Shown here: positions 1 through 9,034 of the stretch, in pieces
Numbering within the stretch: the first letter of the stretch is position 1
Layout of the letters: each line of letters begins with the position of its first letter
Source: Chloroflexota bacterium
GTDB taxonomy: Bacteria; Chloroflexota; Anaerolineae; Anaerolineales; UBA4823
Assembly: GCA_023395675.1 (NCBI GenBank)
Contig: JAEWYL010000069.1
Coordinates: 1-40,087 of the forward strand
Direction of reading: 5' to 3'
Length of the DNA stretch: 40,087 nt
Translations under genes and position numbers: made by a program
Notes under the pieces: model-generated
The model's input: only the letters and a program-made list of their open reading frames with translations
The model's database searches: none
What the model was told of the DNA's origin: nothing

Positions 1-172
1 AGGGCATCAGCACCTCGGGGAAGATAATCGCCGAAAGGACAGCCGGGGGCACAAAGCGCAGGGCGCGGGTAAAGCGCTCGGAGACGTTCAAACGTCCCAG
101 CAGGGCGATGAACGAGAGCCGGATGGCAAAGGTGAGCAGCCCCGCGATGAGCATCGTCAGCCAGATATTCAT
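1..172 (-). CDS. azlD: AzlD-family branched-chain amino acid transport protein, partial
   Basis: The first 57 codons are visible and the rest lies beyond the left edge. The translation begins MNIWLTMLIAGLLTFAIRLS and continues with a hydrophobic stretch ending near RALRFVPPAVLSAIIFPE, which fits the N-terminus of the small AzlD membrane subunit. AzlD partners AzlC in exporters of branched-chain amino acids or their analogues. The ATG overlaps the stop of the upstream azlC gene as ATGA, so the two are almost certainly translationally coupled. Substrate is not visible from sequence. Confidence 0.85.
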   Translation of the reverse strand, partial: MNIWLTMLIAGLLTFAIRLSFIALLGRLNVSERFTRALRFVPPAVLSAIIFPEVLMP

Positions 173-912
173 GTGCGCCTCTCCAGGAGCACGCCGGTGA
201 GCACACCGGCCAGGGCGGCGGCGATCAGGCCCAGCTGGTAGGGCAGCCCATCGGCGAGCACGGCAGTGACCCCCGCCGCCAGCGCGGCTGCCAGGCTGGG
301 CCTGTCCTGGATGGCGGGGAAGACCAGGGCGATGAAAGTGAGAGCCAGGGTGAAGTCCAGCGACCAGCTCTCCGGGATGACCGTGCCGAGCAGAATGCCC
401 AGGGCGGTGCTGATCTGCCAGGAGGTCCACAGGGTCAGGCTGGCGCCCAGCATAAACCAGTGTCGGTGAGGGTTTGGCGCGCCCGCCAGCCGGGTGATGG
501 TCAGGGCGTAGGCCTCATCCGTAAGCAGGTAGGCCAGCCCGGCTTTCCACAGGGCAGAGAGGTGCTTGAGATACGGGGCGACCGAGGCGCTGTAGAGCAT
601 GTGGCGCAGGTTCACCACCACCACGGACAGGATAATGACCAGGGCGGGCGCGTTTTCTGCCACCAGACCGACGGTGACGAACTGGGCCGAGCCTGCGAAG
701 AGGATGGCTGACATAGCCTGGGCGGCAGAGGGAGAGAGGCCTGCCCCGACGGCCAGGGCGCTGTAGATCATCCCGAAGGGCAGGTCGCCCAGCAGCAGGG
801 GGAGCGGCCTCTGCACGCCCGCCCAAAACTCGCGGCGCGCCGAGCCTGGCGGCGAGGAAGCGCCGGTCGGGGCCGGAAAGGTTTCACCTGGGAACTCTGA
901 AGGTTCGCTCAT
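169..912 (-). CDS. azlC: AzlC-family branched-chain amino acid exporter subunit
   Basis: The 247-residue protein is a polytopic membrane protein of normal AzlC length. After a Pro/Ser-rich N-terminal 25 residues it carries typical family stretches: a GDLPFGMIYSALAVGAGLS segment near residue 42, FAGSAQFVTVGL near 72, and the NLRHMLYSAS stretch near 101. AzlC and AzlD together form an exporter for branched-chain amino acids, shown for azaleucine resistance in Bacillus. The start ATG follows a GGGGAG ribosome site. The downstream azlD overlaps its stop by 4 bases. Family assignment is firm; the exported compound is unknown. Confidence 0.92.
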   Translation of the reverse strand: MSEPSEFPGETFPAPTGASSPPGSARREFWAGVQRPLPLLLGDLPFGMIYSALAVGAGLSPSAAQAMSAILFAGSAQFVTVGLVAENAPALVIILSVVVVNLRHMLYSASVAPYLKHLSALWKAGLAYLLTDEAYALTITRLAGAPNPHRHWFMLGASLTLWTSWQISTALGILLGTVIPESWSLDFTLALTFIALVFPAIQDRPSLAAALAAGVTAVLADGLPYQLGLIAAALAGVLTGVLLERRT

Positions 913-1160
913 CTCCCCTCTTCATGTCAGAGCTGGCTTACTCCGTGGAGCGCCATCCGATCCGGTTCTCGGGCAGCTTCAAGAAGCTGCCTGCTTTAAA
1001 CCTGTAGGCTCTCTCCAAAATGTACCGTTGTAGTGCTGGAAGGCGCAGCCCACCCTCACAACAAAAAAGAAAAAAGATCAGGTTCTAATTCTATCTGAGT
1101 TGGTTCGCCTGGGGAGGGATCGCGCGGCCAACCCACGATCCCGCCTCGCGAAGGGACGGG
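913..1160. other. Intergenic leader upstream of azlC
   Basis: No gene is seen here. On the minus strand it is the azlC leader and contains a perfect 9-bp inverted repeat with a 2-base centre at 972-991 (arms GGCAGCTTC and GAAGCTGCC) and a T-rich stretch near 1061-1080. An AGGGTGG string at 1050-1056 recalls a T-box, but the rest of the T-box signature is absent. I cannot assign a regulator. Confidence 0.4.
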
Positions 1161-1168
1161 AGAAGAAA

Positions 1169-1217
1169 GATGCCGGTGGGTGTTCCGGTACTTGATACCG
1201 AAACACCCACCGGCATC
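1169..1217 (-). terminator. Strong hairpin terminator after secF
   Basis: Two 22-base arms (1169-1190 and 1196-1217) pair with a single mismatch around a 5-base loop. On the minus strand the hairpin lies downstream of the secF stop and is followed by CTTTCTTCT. It also separates secDF from azlCD. The T-tract is short, so efficiency is uncertain. Confidence 0.75.
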
Positions 1218-1332
1218 CCCTGTTTCTCACTTCCGGAGGGAAGCGGCGCCGTTCTGGATCACTAAACGGAGGCAGCCGCCTCCCGGGTCAAGCCAGAGCG
1301 GGCAGGGCTTGCACCTCTCCTGCTTTCTCTGA

Positions 1333-2256
1333 TCAGACCGTGGCCTCGCGGTTGCGGCCGAACCAGTTACGCCATTCCCGTTTCTCCCAGGCGACCAGGA
1401 TGGGGGCGGCGATGAAGATCGAGGAATACGTACCGCTGAAAAGCCCGACTAGCAGGATGACTGCAAATTGGCGCAGGGTCACGCCGCCAAAGAGCGCCAT
1501 CGCCAGCAGCATGAACTCCACGGTCATGAGCTGGGTGTTGATGGAGCGCTGCAGGGTCTGGATGATGGAGTGGTTGACCAGGGTCTCGAAATCCAGACGG
1601 CGGTAGATGCCGGTGTTCTCGCGTACCCGGTCGAAGACCACGATCTTGTCCTGTACGGAGAAACCGATGACGGTCAGCAGGGCGGTGAGGAAGAGCGAGT
1701 CGATCTGCCAGCCGAAGAACCTGCCTCCGATGGCAGCCAGGCTGAACACCACCGCCACATCGTGGATCATGGCGATAATGGCGCAGATGCCGTAGCGCAG
1801 GGCATTCGGGACGCCCCGGAACGCGAAGGTCATGTAAAGTACCACGATCACCGCCGCCGCGCCGATCGCCAGGGCGGCTCTCTGGGTCACTTCCTGTCCG
1901 ATGGTGGGGCCCACGCTCTCCGAGCGGTCCACGGTCACCTCATCCTCGAACCTCTCTTCGAGATTGGAAACGATCTGCGAGCGCTGCTCCTCTTCCACAA
2001 AGCTGGTGCGGATCAGCAGGCCGTCAGAGCCAGAGGTCTGTACCTGCACATCGGTGAAGCCCAGGTCCTCCAGCAGGGTGTGCACTTCGGCCGGCTGGGG
2101 GGGCGTGCCGGAGGCGAAGGTGACCTCGATCAGGCTGCCGCCGGTGAAATCAATCGCCAGGGGCAGGCCCCAGATCGCCAGGGCAATCAGCCCGGGGATG
2201 ATGACCAGCAGGGAGAGGGCGAAGAAATAATAGCGTTTACCGAGAATGTCAATCAT
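1333..2256 (-). CDS. secF: Protein translocase subunit SecF
   Basis: SecF works with SecD in the SecDF complex, which uses the proton gradient to pull preproteins out of the SecYEG channel on the outer face of the membrane. The 307-residue protein has an N-terminal membrane segment, the family DFTGG motif at residues 36-40, an extracytoplasmic domain to about residue 125, then five membrane segments. The TM4 signature GFSVQDKIVVFDRVREN keeps the Asp and the VVFDRxREN block needed for proton coupling. Length is normal for a separate SecF. The gene follows secD by about 60 bases, so the two form an operon. Confidence 0.97.
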   Translation of the reverse strand: MIDILGKRYYFFALSLLVIIPGLIALAIWGLPLAIDFTGGSLIEVTFASGTPPQPAEVHTLLEDLGFTDVQVQTSGSDGLLIRTSFVEEEQRSQIVSNLEERFEDEVTVDRSESVGPTIGQEVTQRAALAIGAAAVIVVLYMTFAFRGVPNALRYGICAIIAMIHDVAVVFSLAAIGGRFFGWQIDSLFLTALLTVIGFSVQDKIVVFDRVRENTGIYRRLDFETLVNHSIIQTLQRSINTQLMTVEFMLLAMALFGGVTLRQFAVILLVGLFSGTYSSIFIAAPILVAWEKREWRNWFGRNREATV

Positions 2257-2318
2257 GGATTTCTTCCTTAGAGCCGGCCCAGGTTGCCGCTGCGCGCGGC
2301 TGCCGGTTCTTTTACGAG

Positions 2319-3659
2319 CTAGATTCCAAACCAGCGGGCCTTGTTCTCCGGGGTAAAGAGACTGAAGACCAGGCTCATCAGGGTGCGGGTGACGACCAGG
2401 GCGGTGAAGAGACTGATGACCACGCCCAGGGCCAGGGTGATCGAAAAGCCCTTCACGATGGTCGCCCCGAAGGCGCTGCCGAAGATGAACAGAATACCGC
2501 AGGTGATCAGGGTGGCGATGTTCGAGTCGCGGATGGAGGGCCAGGCTCGTTTCCAGGCCAGGTCCATGGCGTTCATCAGGTTGCGCCCCGCGCGCAGCTC
2601 TTCCTTCATGCGCTCAAAGATCAGGATATTGGCGTCCAGAGCGCTGCCGGTACTCAACAGGAAGCCGGCGATACCCGGCAGGGTGAGCGTGATCGGAATC
2701 CAGCGGAAGAGGGCAAAGGCGATCAGGGCGTAGATAATAATGGCAATATCGGCCACAACGCCGGGGAGACGGTAGTACAGGGCCATGAAGAGCACCACGA
2801 TGGTGAAGCCCACCAGCCCGGCGATAAGGCTCTTATTCAGAGAGTCCTGGCCCAGGGAGGGCCCGACCAGGTTGGTCTCGACCACTTTCAAAGGCACCGG
2901 CAGGGAGCCGTAGCGCAGGTAGTTCGCCAGGTCCAGGGCGCTCTCGTAGGTAAAGTCGCCTTCGATAATGCCCTGCCCGCCGGTGATGGCGCTGTTGATG
3001 CTCGGGGCGGAGACCACGCGTTTGTCCAGGACGATGCCGAGGAACTCGCCCACGTGGGCGGAGGTGTAGGATGCGAACTGCGAAGAACCCTCACTGGTCA
3101 GCTCGAACTGAACGATGTAAGCGCCGGTATTGGGGTCAGTTGCCACGCGGGCGTCGCGAATAATGGAGCCGGTCATCACGGTGTGGAAGACCTGGTCCGT
3201 GGTGGGGACGGTGGAGGTCACGGTATCGGTGCTGGTCACGCCGCTGCTCGGGTGATCGGTCTCAACGATGCTGCCTTCGGGGACCGGAGACATGCCCATT
3301 TCAACGAATTCCAGCAGGCCGGTCTGCTTGATGCGCTCCAGCGCGCTCTGAGGATCGGTTTCGCCGGGCAGCTCCACCACAATACGGCGGTCTCCCGCCT
3401 GCTGCACCACCGCTTCCTCGGTGCCGAAGCTGTTGACGCGGTTCTCCACGATTACCGTCGCCACGCGCATGTCGTCGGTGGAGAGGGTCTGGCCTTCGGG
3501 AACATCGGCTTCCAGAAGCGCCTGGACGCCGCCGACCAGATCCAGCCCGAGGCGGGTGTCCACTTCCCGTCCCAGGTGCTGCACCGGCAGGTCGATGTAG
3601 ATCGCGAGCGCCAGGACGATCACGATCAGGACTAAATTGCGAATAGTACTAGACGACAT
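2319..3659 (-). CDS. secD: Protein translocase subunit SecD
   Basis: SecD is the larger half of the SecDF export motor. The 446-residue protein starts with one membrane segment, followed by LGLDLVGG near residue 38, the P1 periplasmic-type domain with the VENRVNSFGTEEAVVQQAGDR block, and a C-terminal five-helix membrane domain. The conserved TM4 motif appears as STGSALDANILIFERMKEEL and keeps the Asp of the proton path. A Ser/Thr-rich insertion around residues 135-155 is unremarkable. GGAGG lies 8 bases upstream of the ATG. The leader upstream contains a terminator-like hairpin described separately. Confidence 0.97.
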   Translation of the reverse strand: MSSSTIRNLVLIVIVLALAIYIDLPVQHLGREVDTRLGLDLVGGVQALLEADVPEGQTLSTDDMRVATVIVENRVNSFGTEEAVVQQAGDRRIVVELPGETDPQSALERIKQTGLLEFVEMGMSPVPEGSIVETDHPSSGVTSTDTVTSTVPTTDQVFHTVMTGSIIRDARVATDPNTGAYIVQFELTSEGSSQFASYTSAHVGEFLGIVLDKRVVSAPSINSAITGGQGIIEGDFTYESALDLANYLRYGSLPVPLKVVETNLVGPSLGQDSLNKSLIAGLVGFTIVVLFMALYYRLPGVVADIAIIIYALIAFALFRWIPITLTLPGIAGFLLSTGSALDANILIFERMKEELRAGRNLMNAMDLAWKRAWPSIRDSNIATLITCGILFIFGSAFGATIVKGFSITLALGVVISLFTALVVTRTLMSLVFSLFTPENKARWFGI

Positions 3660-3791
3660 CCTTGTAGGACCTCCAAAAATGACAGATGCCAGGCCTCAGG
3701 GCAGTTCTGCCTGCGCGCCGGGCCATGTGGCCGAGTTGGGTTTGCGCCAGCGTAGGTTACCAGGGTCAGCCCAGGAGTCCGGCTGCATGAC

Positions 3792-3816
3792 AAAAAGGGA
3801 GCCGGCCCAGGCCGGC
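3792..3816 (-). terminator. Small hairpin with T-run in the region upstream of secD
   Basis: On the minus strand GCCGGC-CTGG-GCCGGC is followed by TCCC and TTTTT. It may terminate transcription from the upstream kinase-like gene. It also sits just downstream of the candidate secD promoter, so it could equally act as an attenuator. Confidence 0.5.
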
Positions 3817-3824
3817 AAGCGCAG

Positions 3825-3853
3825 ATTATACCCTCAATTGAATGGATTGTCCA
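3825..3853 (-). promoter_or_regulatory. Candidate sigma-70 promoter of secDF
   Basis: Minus strand: -35 TGGACA (3848-3853), 17-base spacer, -10 TATAAT (3825-3830). The leader to the secD ATG would be about 160 bases and would start with the GC-rich hairpin at 3801-3816. Confidence 0.5.
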
Positions 3854-3951
3854 ACAACGGCGTTATAGCCGCGTAACGTTTCAATTCTGTAATTCTGGCT
3901 GTAATGGGGGGTAATGCGCGGAATTTCCGGCAGAGACACGAGCGCGGCGCT

Positions 3952-4344
3952 TCAATGAGACGGTTCTTCGGCCGCCAGGAGGCCGGGATTGGCGTTGTAT
4001 CTGGTGGCGATGAAGTTCAGCGCGGTCTGCAGCACTTCTTCAATACCGAGGGGGTCCGTGTCAATCAGCAGGTCGGCGTTGGCGCGCGCGTGCTCCAGGC
4101 GGCGGAGCTGTTCCTGAAATTCGGCCTCGGTCCAGTTCAGCGGGCGTCGCTTCATCGAGTTCGAAAAGGACACGTTCAGGTAAATCAGCAGGTCAGGGTT
4201 TGCGATGCGCTGCCACATGGCGGGGACAAAGGAATGCTCCTGGGCGACCGGTTTGGCCAGATAGCCGGAGCGCGCCAGTCCCTTCGCCAGCGTGGATTTG
4301 CCGGCTGCGCAGGGTCCAACGATCCCGATCTTCGCATTTTTCAT
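3952..4344 (-). CDS. Small P-loop NTPase, kinase-like
   Basis: The 130-residue protein starts with MKNAKIGIVGPCAAGKSTLA, a clear Walker A loop (GPCAAGKST, residues 10-18) of the adenylate or shikimate kinase type. A second block, QEHSFVPAMWQRIANPDLLIYLNVS, resembles the nucleotide-kinase pattern in which a hydrophobic strand (DLLIYLNV) follows a Pro. The C-terminal block LLIDTDPLGIEEVLQ fits the final strand of such kinases. It is shorter than most small-molecule kinases (160-200 residues), so it lacks a full lid domain. Substrate is unknown. The start has a weak AGG site 7 bases upstream. It follows the phosphatase gene by about 200 bases on the same strand. Confidence 0.75.
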   Translation of the reverse strand: MKNAKIGIVGPCAAGKSTLAKGLARSGYLAKPVAQEHSFVPAMWQRIANPDLLIYLNVSFSNSMKRRPLNWTEAEFQEQLRRLEHARANADLLIDTDPLGIEEVLQTALNFIATRYNANPGLLAAEEPSH

Positions 4345-4541
4345 GGTTTACCTGTAAAAGCGCTTCTCTGCCTGATCTGCCGGGAGGCAGTGATCCGCTG
4401 CGGTAAGCGGTTATTCGCTGCGGCAAGGAGTCATTCGATGCGCTTACCGGCAAAGCTGTTCATTTGCGCCGCCTGGATACCCGGCAGCCAAAGGAGGCGG
4501 CCGGCTGGAGGATACCCCGGCGAGGGGGAGCGCGAAAGCGC
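4345..4541. other. Intergenic spacer with inverted repeat
   Basis: No gene is seen. The spacer contains a 9-bp inverted repeat, CGGTAAGCG and CGCTTACCG, separated by about 33 bases, together with repeats of the CGCTGCGG string. There is no T-tract, so I do not call a terminator. Confidence 0.3.
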
Positions 4542-5249
4542 TCAGTTCAGCGGCAGGCGCACGGCGAGGCGGCGAACACTGTCGCCCTGGTAGCTGTCCA
4601 CCTTCACCACCGCCACGCTGATATCGTCCCCCGGCCGGCCCTGGTCGAGCCGCAGGGCAAAATTGAGCAGGCTGTCGGCGATCGCCGGGGCTGTGGGGGA
4701 TTCGCCGTCGTCCAGCAGGGCTTTGAGGCAGGCCACAGGGTCCATGCGCTGCCCGGTGCGTTCCCCGGCGTAGACCATCCCGTCGGTGAACATCACGGCG
4801 GTCAGACCGACCGCCAGCGGGACCTCGGCGATCAGGGGGCGGGTGCCGCGGTACAGCCCGACCGGCAGGGAGTCCGCCTCCAGCCTGACCACCTCCGCGC
4901 CCGACCACAGCAGGACTGGCGCCGGGTTGTTGCGCGTGATCACCAGGGTATTCGTCTGCTTATCTACTGAAAATATATTCAGGGTGGAGGAGACCTTCCC
5001 GTTCCGCTCGGTGTACAGGTAATCGGAGGCTGCCCGGGCTGCGGCCCCGTCGCGCACGCCTTCCGCCAGAAGCTGGATCACTTTTCGCACCACCAGGGTT
5101 GAGATGGTCTTCGCCCCTCGGCCCGAGGTCTGCCCGTCCGCCATCACCACCGACATCCCGCCGTTCGGCCGCTCGATCACCTCGACCGTATCACCGCTGC
5201 TGCTCACAGCGTATTTGTTGACTTTGGCTACCGCAATCTGTACTTCCAT
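4542..5249 (-). CDS. PP2C/SpoIIE-type serine phosphatase
   Basis: The 235-residue protein is a stand-alone SpoIIE/RsbU-type phosphatase domain without a sensor or membrane part. Metal-binding acidic positions of the PP2C fold are visible: D38 in VVMADGQTSGRG, the Asp in VMFTDGMVYAG and the Asp pair in GDDISVAVV. Such enzymes remove phosphate from Ser/Thr on anti-anti-sigma factors or other regulators; the partner is not in this window. RsbX-like short phosphatases are the closest analogy by architecture. No ribosome site precedes the ATG, while a TACAAT box ends 8 bases upstream, so the mRNA may be leaderless. Confidence 0.85.
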   Translation of the reverse strand: MEVQIAVAKVNKYAVSSSGDTVEVIERPNGGMSVVMADGQTSGRGAKTISTLVVRKVIQLLAEGVRDGAAARAASDYLYTERNGKVSSTLNIFSVDKQTNTLVITRNNPAPVLLWSGAEVVRLEADSLPVGLYRGTRPLIAEVPLAVGLTAVMFTDGMVYAGERTGQRMDPVACLKALLDDGESPTAPAIADSLLNFALRLDQGRPGDDISVAVVKVDSYQGDSVRRLAVRLPLN

Positions 5250-5256
5250 AAGCTTT

Positions 5257-5262
5257 ATTGTA
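5257..5262 (-). promoter_or_regulatory. Candidate -10 box giving a leaderless phosphatase mRNA
   Basis: Minus strand reads TGTACAAT, with TACAAT at the listed bases, an extended -10 type. The hexamer ends 8 bases before the ATG, placing the start of transcription at or next to the start codon. There is no clear -35 or Shine-Dalgarno sequence. Confidence 0.35.
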
Positions 5263-5393
5263 CAACGTTAATGAATTTAAGGCAGAGAGAGTTGCAGCAG
5301 GTGTGCGGGAGTTCAGGTGCAAGGCGCTTCCTCGCCCGGGTGGGTGCGCTCCGGCAGTGGTCTGCTTGCCTGCCCGCAGCCGGGTCTGCGGTG

Positions 5394-5436
5394 AAAGCGC
5401 CTCGCACCGGGACGGGTGGGGTGCGAGGCGCTTTTT
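5394..5436. terminator. Bidirectional-looking hairpin after the methyltransferase
   Basis: Perfect 15-bp arms (5394-5408 and 5420-5434) flank an 11-base loop. On the plus strand the right arm runs into CTTTTTC. On the minus strand, downstream of the methyltransferase gene, the T-run is only three bases. Confidence 0.65.
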
Positions 5437-5485
5437 CTGCCCCGGTCGGGGACGGCTGTGGAGAAAACGCCTCGCAGAAGGGACT

Positions 5486-6172
5486 TCAGCCCGCGCGCCC
5501 CGTCTCCGGCTTGCGGGCCAGGAGGATCACCAGGCGGCTCTGCCGCAGCGTGTGCCACTCCAGGCGAGGCTGGAATCCGGCCCGGCGGAAGGGTTCGAGA
5601 AAGGCCTGGTCCCACTCGGGGGCTTCGCCGGTGATACGAAACAGCCCGGCAGCCAGGCGCTGCAGCGCACCCTGCCCGGTGTGCCAGGCGAAGGGGAGCA
5701 CCACCAGGCTGCCGCCGGGCTGCAGCACGCGGTGGATTTCTGCCAGGGCAGCGGGCTGAACGATGTAATCGGAGGGGAAGGTGGCCGCGACCTGGTGAAA
5801 GGACCCGGCGGGAAAAGGCAGTCGCTGCGCATAACCGTTCACCAGCCGCCGGGGGTAATCCAGGCGCGCAAGCCGGGCGAGCGCCTGGCGTCCCATCTGC
5901 CGGCTTTCGTCCAACCCGGCGGCGAAGACCTCCCGGTGCGCCAGCGCAGCCTGCAGGTGTCCCGGGCCGTGGCCCAGCTCGAGCACGCGCGGCCCGCTCA
6001 GATAGGGCAGCACCGCATAGACCCAGCGTTGCCACAGGCCCAGCGAGACCGCCGCCGCCACCAGGTCATAGCTCCAGGCGAGTTCGTGATAGAGCAGGCG
6101 GAAGAAGAACCGCAGCAGCGGTCCAACCAGCCGCGCGGTGAGGGGAGGTCCGGGCGTTTGCGTTTTGCTCAT
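5486..6172 (-). CDS. Class I SAM-dependent methyltransferase
   Basis: The 228-residue protein carries the Rossmann-type motif I VLELGHGPGHLQ (near residue 65), an acidic end of strand 2 in AAGLDES, and the strand-4 block YIVQPAALAEIHRVLQPGGSLVVL typical of methyltransferase type 11. The substrate cannot be told; related enzymes methylate quinones, lipids or small metabolites. The N-terminal hydrophobic, basic segment may associate with the membrane. It lies 5 bases after the mgtE stop, as the last gene of the rlmN-NIL-mgtE cluster, and ends before a strong hairpin. Confidence 0.85.
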   Translation of the reverse strand: MSKTQTPGPPLTARLVGPLLRFFFRLLYHELAWSYDLVAAAVSLGLWQRWVYAVLPYLSGPRVLELGHGPGHLQAALAHREVFAAGLDESRQMGRQALARLARLDYPRRLVNGYAQRLPFPAGSFHQVAATFPSDYIVQPAALAEIHRVLQPGGSLVVLPFAWHTGQGALQRLAAGLFRITGEAPEWDQAFLEPFRRAGFQPRLEWHTLRQSRLVILLARKPETGRAG

Positions 6173-6177
6173 CCCGT

Positions 6178-7539
6178 TTACAGTTGCGGCAGCATCAGCG
6201 ACGCCAGGGTGAAATAGATGATCAGGCCGGTGCCATCAATCAGGGTGGTCATCAGCGGGCCCGAGACGATGGTGGGGTCTATCCCCACCCGGTCGGCGAA
6301 GAGCGGGACCAGCGCGGCAACCAGATTCGCCCAGATGCAAATCGCCATCACGGAGATGGCGACGGTCATGGATAGCTCCCAGCCCACCCTCCACAGCAGG
6401 GCCCGCAGCAGGGCCACGATACCGATCATCAACCCCAGCAGCAGCCCGGTGCGCGCTTCGCGCCAGAGCACCCGGAGCGCGTCCCGGGTGCGGATCTCAC
6501 GCAGCGACAGGGCGCGTATCACGGTGGCGACGGTCTGCGAGCCCGCATTCCCGCCGGTGCCGATCAGCAGGGGCACAAAAATGGAGAGGGTAACTACCGT
6601 CTGCAGTTCCTCCTCGAACTGGCGCAGAATTGTGCCCGTGAAGGTTCCCCCCACAAAAAGGATCAGCAGCCAGAAGAAGCGGGAACGGACGACGTCTACA
6701 ATGCGCTGAGACCAGTAGGGTTTATCCGAGAGGGGGCGGGATTCGACGCCCGCCAGGTGATAGATGTCCTCCGTGGTCTCATCCTCGAGCACGTCTACGA
6801 TATCGTCCACGGTGATCACGCCGGCCAGGCGCATCCCATCGTCTACCACCGGGATGGCGGAGAGGTTGTAGCGCGAGATGGAGCGCGCCACCTCTTCCTG
6901 GTCCATGCCGGTGGTCACATAGTAGATCTCGGGATCAGCGATGGCCTCCATCTTTACCTCGGGCGGCGCCACCACCAGGTCACGCAGGCCCACCACGCCG
7001 GTCAATCTTCTCTCCCGGTCCACGACATACAGGTAGTAGGGGATTTCCGTGGTCGGGCCGACCTGGCGCAGGAACTCGATCGCCTGGGCTGCGGTGGTCT
7101 GCCGCCGCAGGGCGATGAAGGAGGTGGTCATCAACCCGCCTGCCGTCTCGTCCGGGTAGCCCAGCAGGGGGATCACCTCTTCCGCGTCTTCCATCTCCGC
7201 CAGGGCGGCAGCGGCGATGTTCTCCGGCAGGTCGCCCAGCAGGTCGGCGGCCTCGTCCGGCTCCATCTCGTCCAGAATGTCGGCCAGGCGCTCGGCGGAG
7301 ATCTCCTCCACCGTCTCCAGCACCTGCTCGTCTTCCAGCTCTTCCAGCAGGTCTGCGGTTTCCCGGACGGTGAGAAGGGGCAGAAGCAGGTCCTGCTTCT
7401 CCTCCGCCAGGCACTGGAAAATCTCCGCCTGGTCCGCCGGGTGCATCTGCAGCAGGATCTGAACCGCGTCTTCCACGCGCTCTGCGGTGATGGCCGCCTC
7501 GATCCGCTCGACCGCCAGCTCGATATCCGGGATTTCCAT
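6178..7539 (-). CDS. mgtE: Magnesium transporter MgtE
   Basis: MgtE is a Mg2+ channel gated by cytosolic magnesium. The 453-residue protein has the full order: an acidic N domain rich in LLEELEDEQ and EMEPDEAADLLGDLP repeats (residues 30-135), two CBS domains (about 140-260), the plug helix, and five membrane segments from about residue 290. The pore block GTGGNAGSQTVATVIRALS and the C-terminal ADRVGIDPTIVSGPLMTTLIDGTG keep the conserved Asp and Pro-Ser-Gly-Pro. Length is normal. It sits 14 bases after the NIL-domain gene. Confidence 0.97.
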   Translation of the reverse strand: MEIPDIELAVERIEAAITAERVEDAVQILLQMHPADQAEIFQCLAEEKQDLLLPLLTVRETADLLEELEDEQVLETVEEISAERLADILDEMEPDEAADLLGDLPENIAAAALAEMEDAEEVIPLLGYPDETAGGLMTTSFIALRRQTTAAQAIEFLRQVGPTTEIPYYLYVVDRERRLTGVVGLRDLVVAPPEVKMEAIADPEIYYVTTGMDQEEVARSISRYNLSAIPVVDDGMRLAGVITVDDIVDVLEDETTEDIYHLAGVESRPLSDKPYWSQRIVDVVRSRFFWLLILFVGGTFTGTILRQFEEELQTVVTLSIFVPLLIGTGGNAGSQTVATVIRALSLREIRTRDALRVLWREARTGLLLGLMIGIVALLRALLWRVGWELSMTVAISVMAICIWANLVAALVPLFADRVGIDPTIVSGPLMTTLIDGTGLIIYFTLASLMLPQL

Positions 7540-7553
7540 GTTTACCCCCTTGT

Positions 7554-7778
7554 CTAAGGTTCTATCTGGACTTCGATCCCCTGGTTCTTCAGCCAGGCAA
7601 TGGCGTCGTCAATCTCCGTCGAGTTCCCGGCGAGCTGCAGCTCCAACCAGTTTTCACCACTGCCGATCTGGGCGCGCAGGATGTTGACCGTGAGGTCGTA
7701 CTGGCGGATAAGCTGGTTGATCACCGGGACCTTCAAGAGCGAAGCAGGATATATGAGGCGAACAACCTGGTCATTCAT
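7554..7778 (-). CDS. Stand-alone NIL-domain protein
   Basis: The 74-residue protein matches the NIL domain, a ferredoxin-fold module named for its NIL residues and best known as the C-terminal substrate-sensing part of the methionine ABC ATPase MetN. Here the motif lies in YDLTVNILRAQIG, and ELQLAGNSTEIDDAIAWLKNQGIEVQ forms the rest. No ATPase part is attached. It lies between rlmN (22 bases upstream) and mgtE (14 bases downstream), which suggests co-transcription. A ligand-sensing role is inference. Confidence 0.8.
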   Translation of the reverse strand: MNDQVVRLIYPASLLKVPVINQLIRQYDLTVNILRAQIGSGENWLELQLAGNSTEIDDAIAWLKNQGIEVQIEP

Positions 7779-7800
7779 GTTTCACTCCAGAAAATCCTGA

Positions 7801-8859
<1,059 letters not shown>

Positions 8860-8904
8860 ATATCTTTCCATACTACCGGCATCACGTACCAGAAATTTGA
8901 GCAG

Positions 8905-8942
8905 GGGGTATGGGACGGGCGGAATTGCCCACACCATACCCC
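8905..8942 (-). repeat. Intergenic hairpin, shared-core copy 1
   Basis: On the minus strand GGGGTATGG pairs with CCATACCCC around an inner GGGC/GCCC stem and an AATTCC loop. The core GGTGTGGGCnnTTCCGCCCG recurs in the hairpin at 17104-17139. It lies between the HAD gene and rlmN, 45 bases before the rlmN start. There is no T-run after it on the minus strand. Confidence 0.6.
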
Positions 8943-9034
8943 TTATTTTACAACTTTTAGACGCCTGCTGCCGCTGAAGACCCGGCCCGGGTCAAGAAAA
9001 GTGATTACAGCTTGAGAGCGGTTTCCCCCGGACC

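Noticed and set aside
1042..1056. AGGGTGG string in the azlC leader resembling a T-box
   Set aside because: The following bases do not match the ACCGCG part, and no specifier hairpin or antiterminator is evident.
3698..3790. Possible 30-codon upstream frame in the secD leader (SecM-like arrest peptide)
   Set aside because: No ribosome site precedes its ATG and no arrest-type motif is seen.
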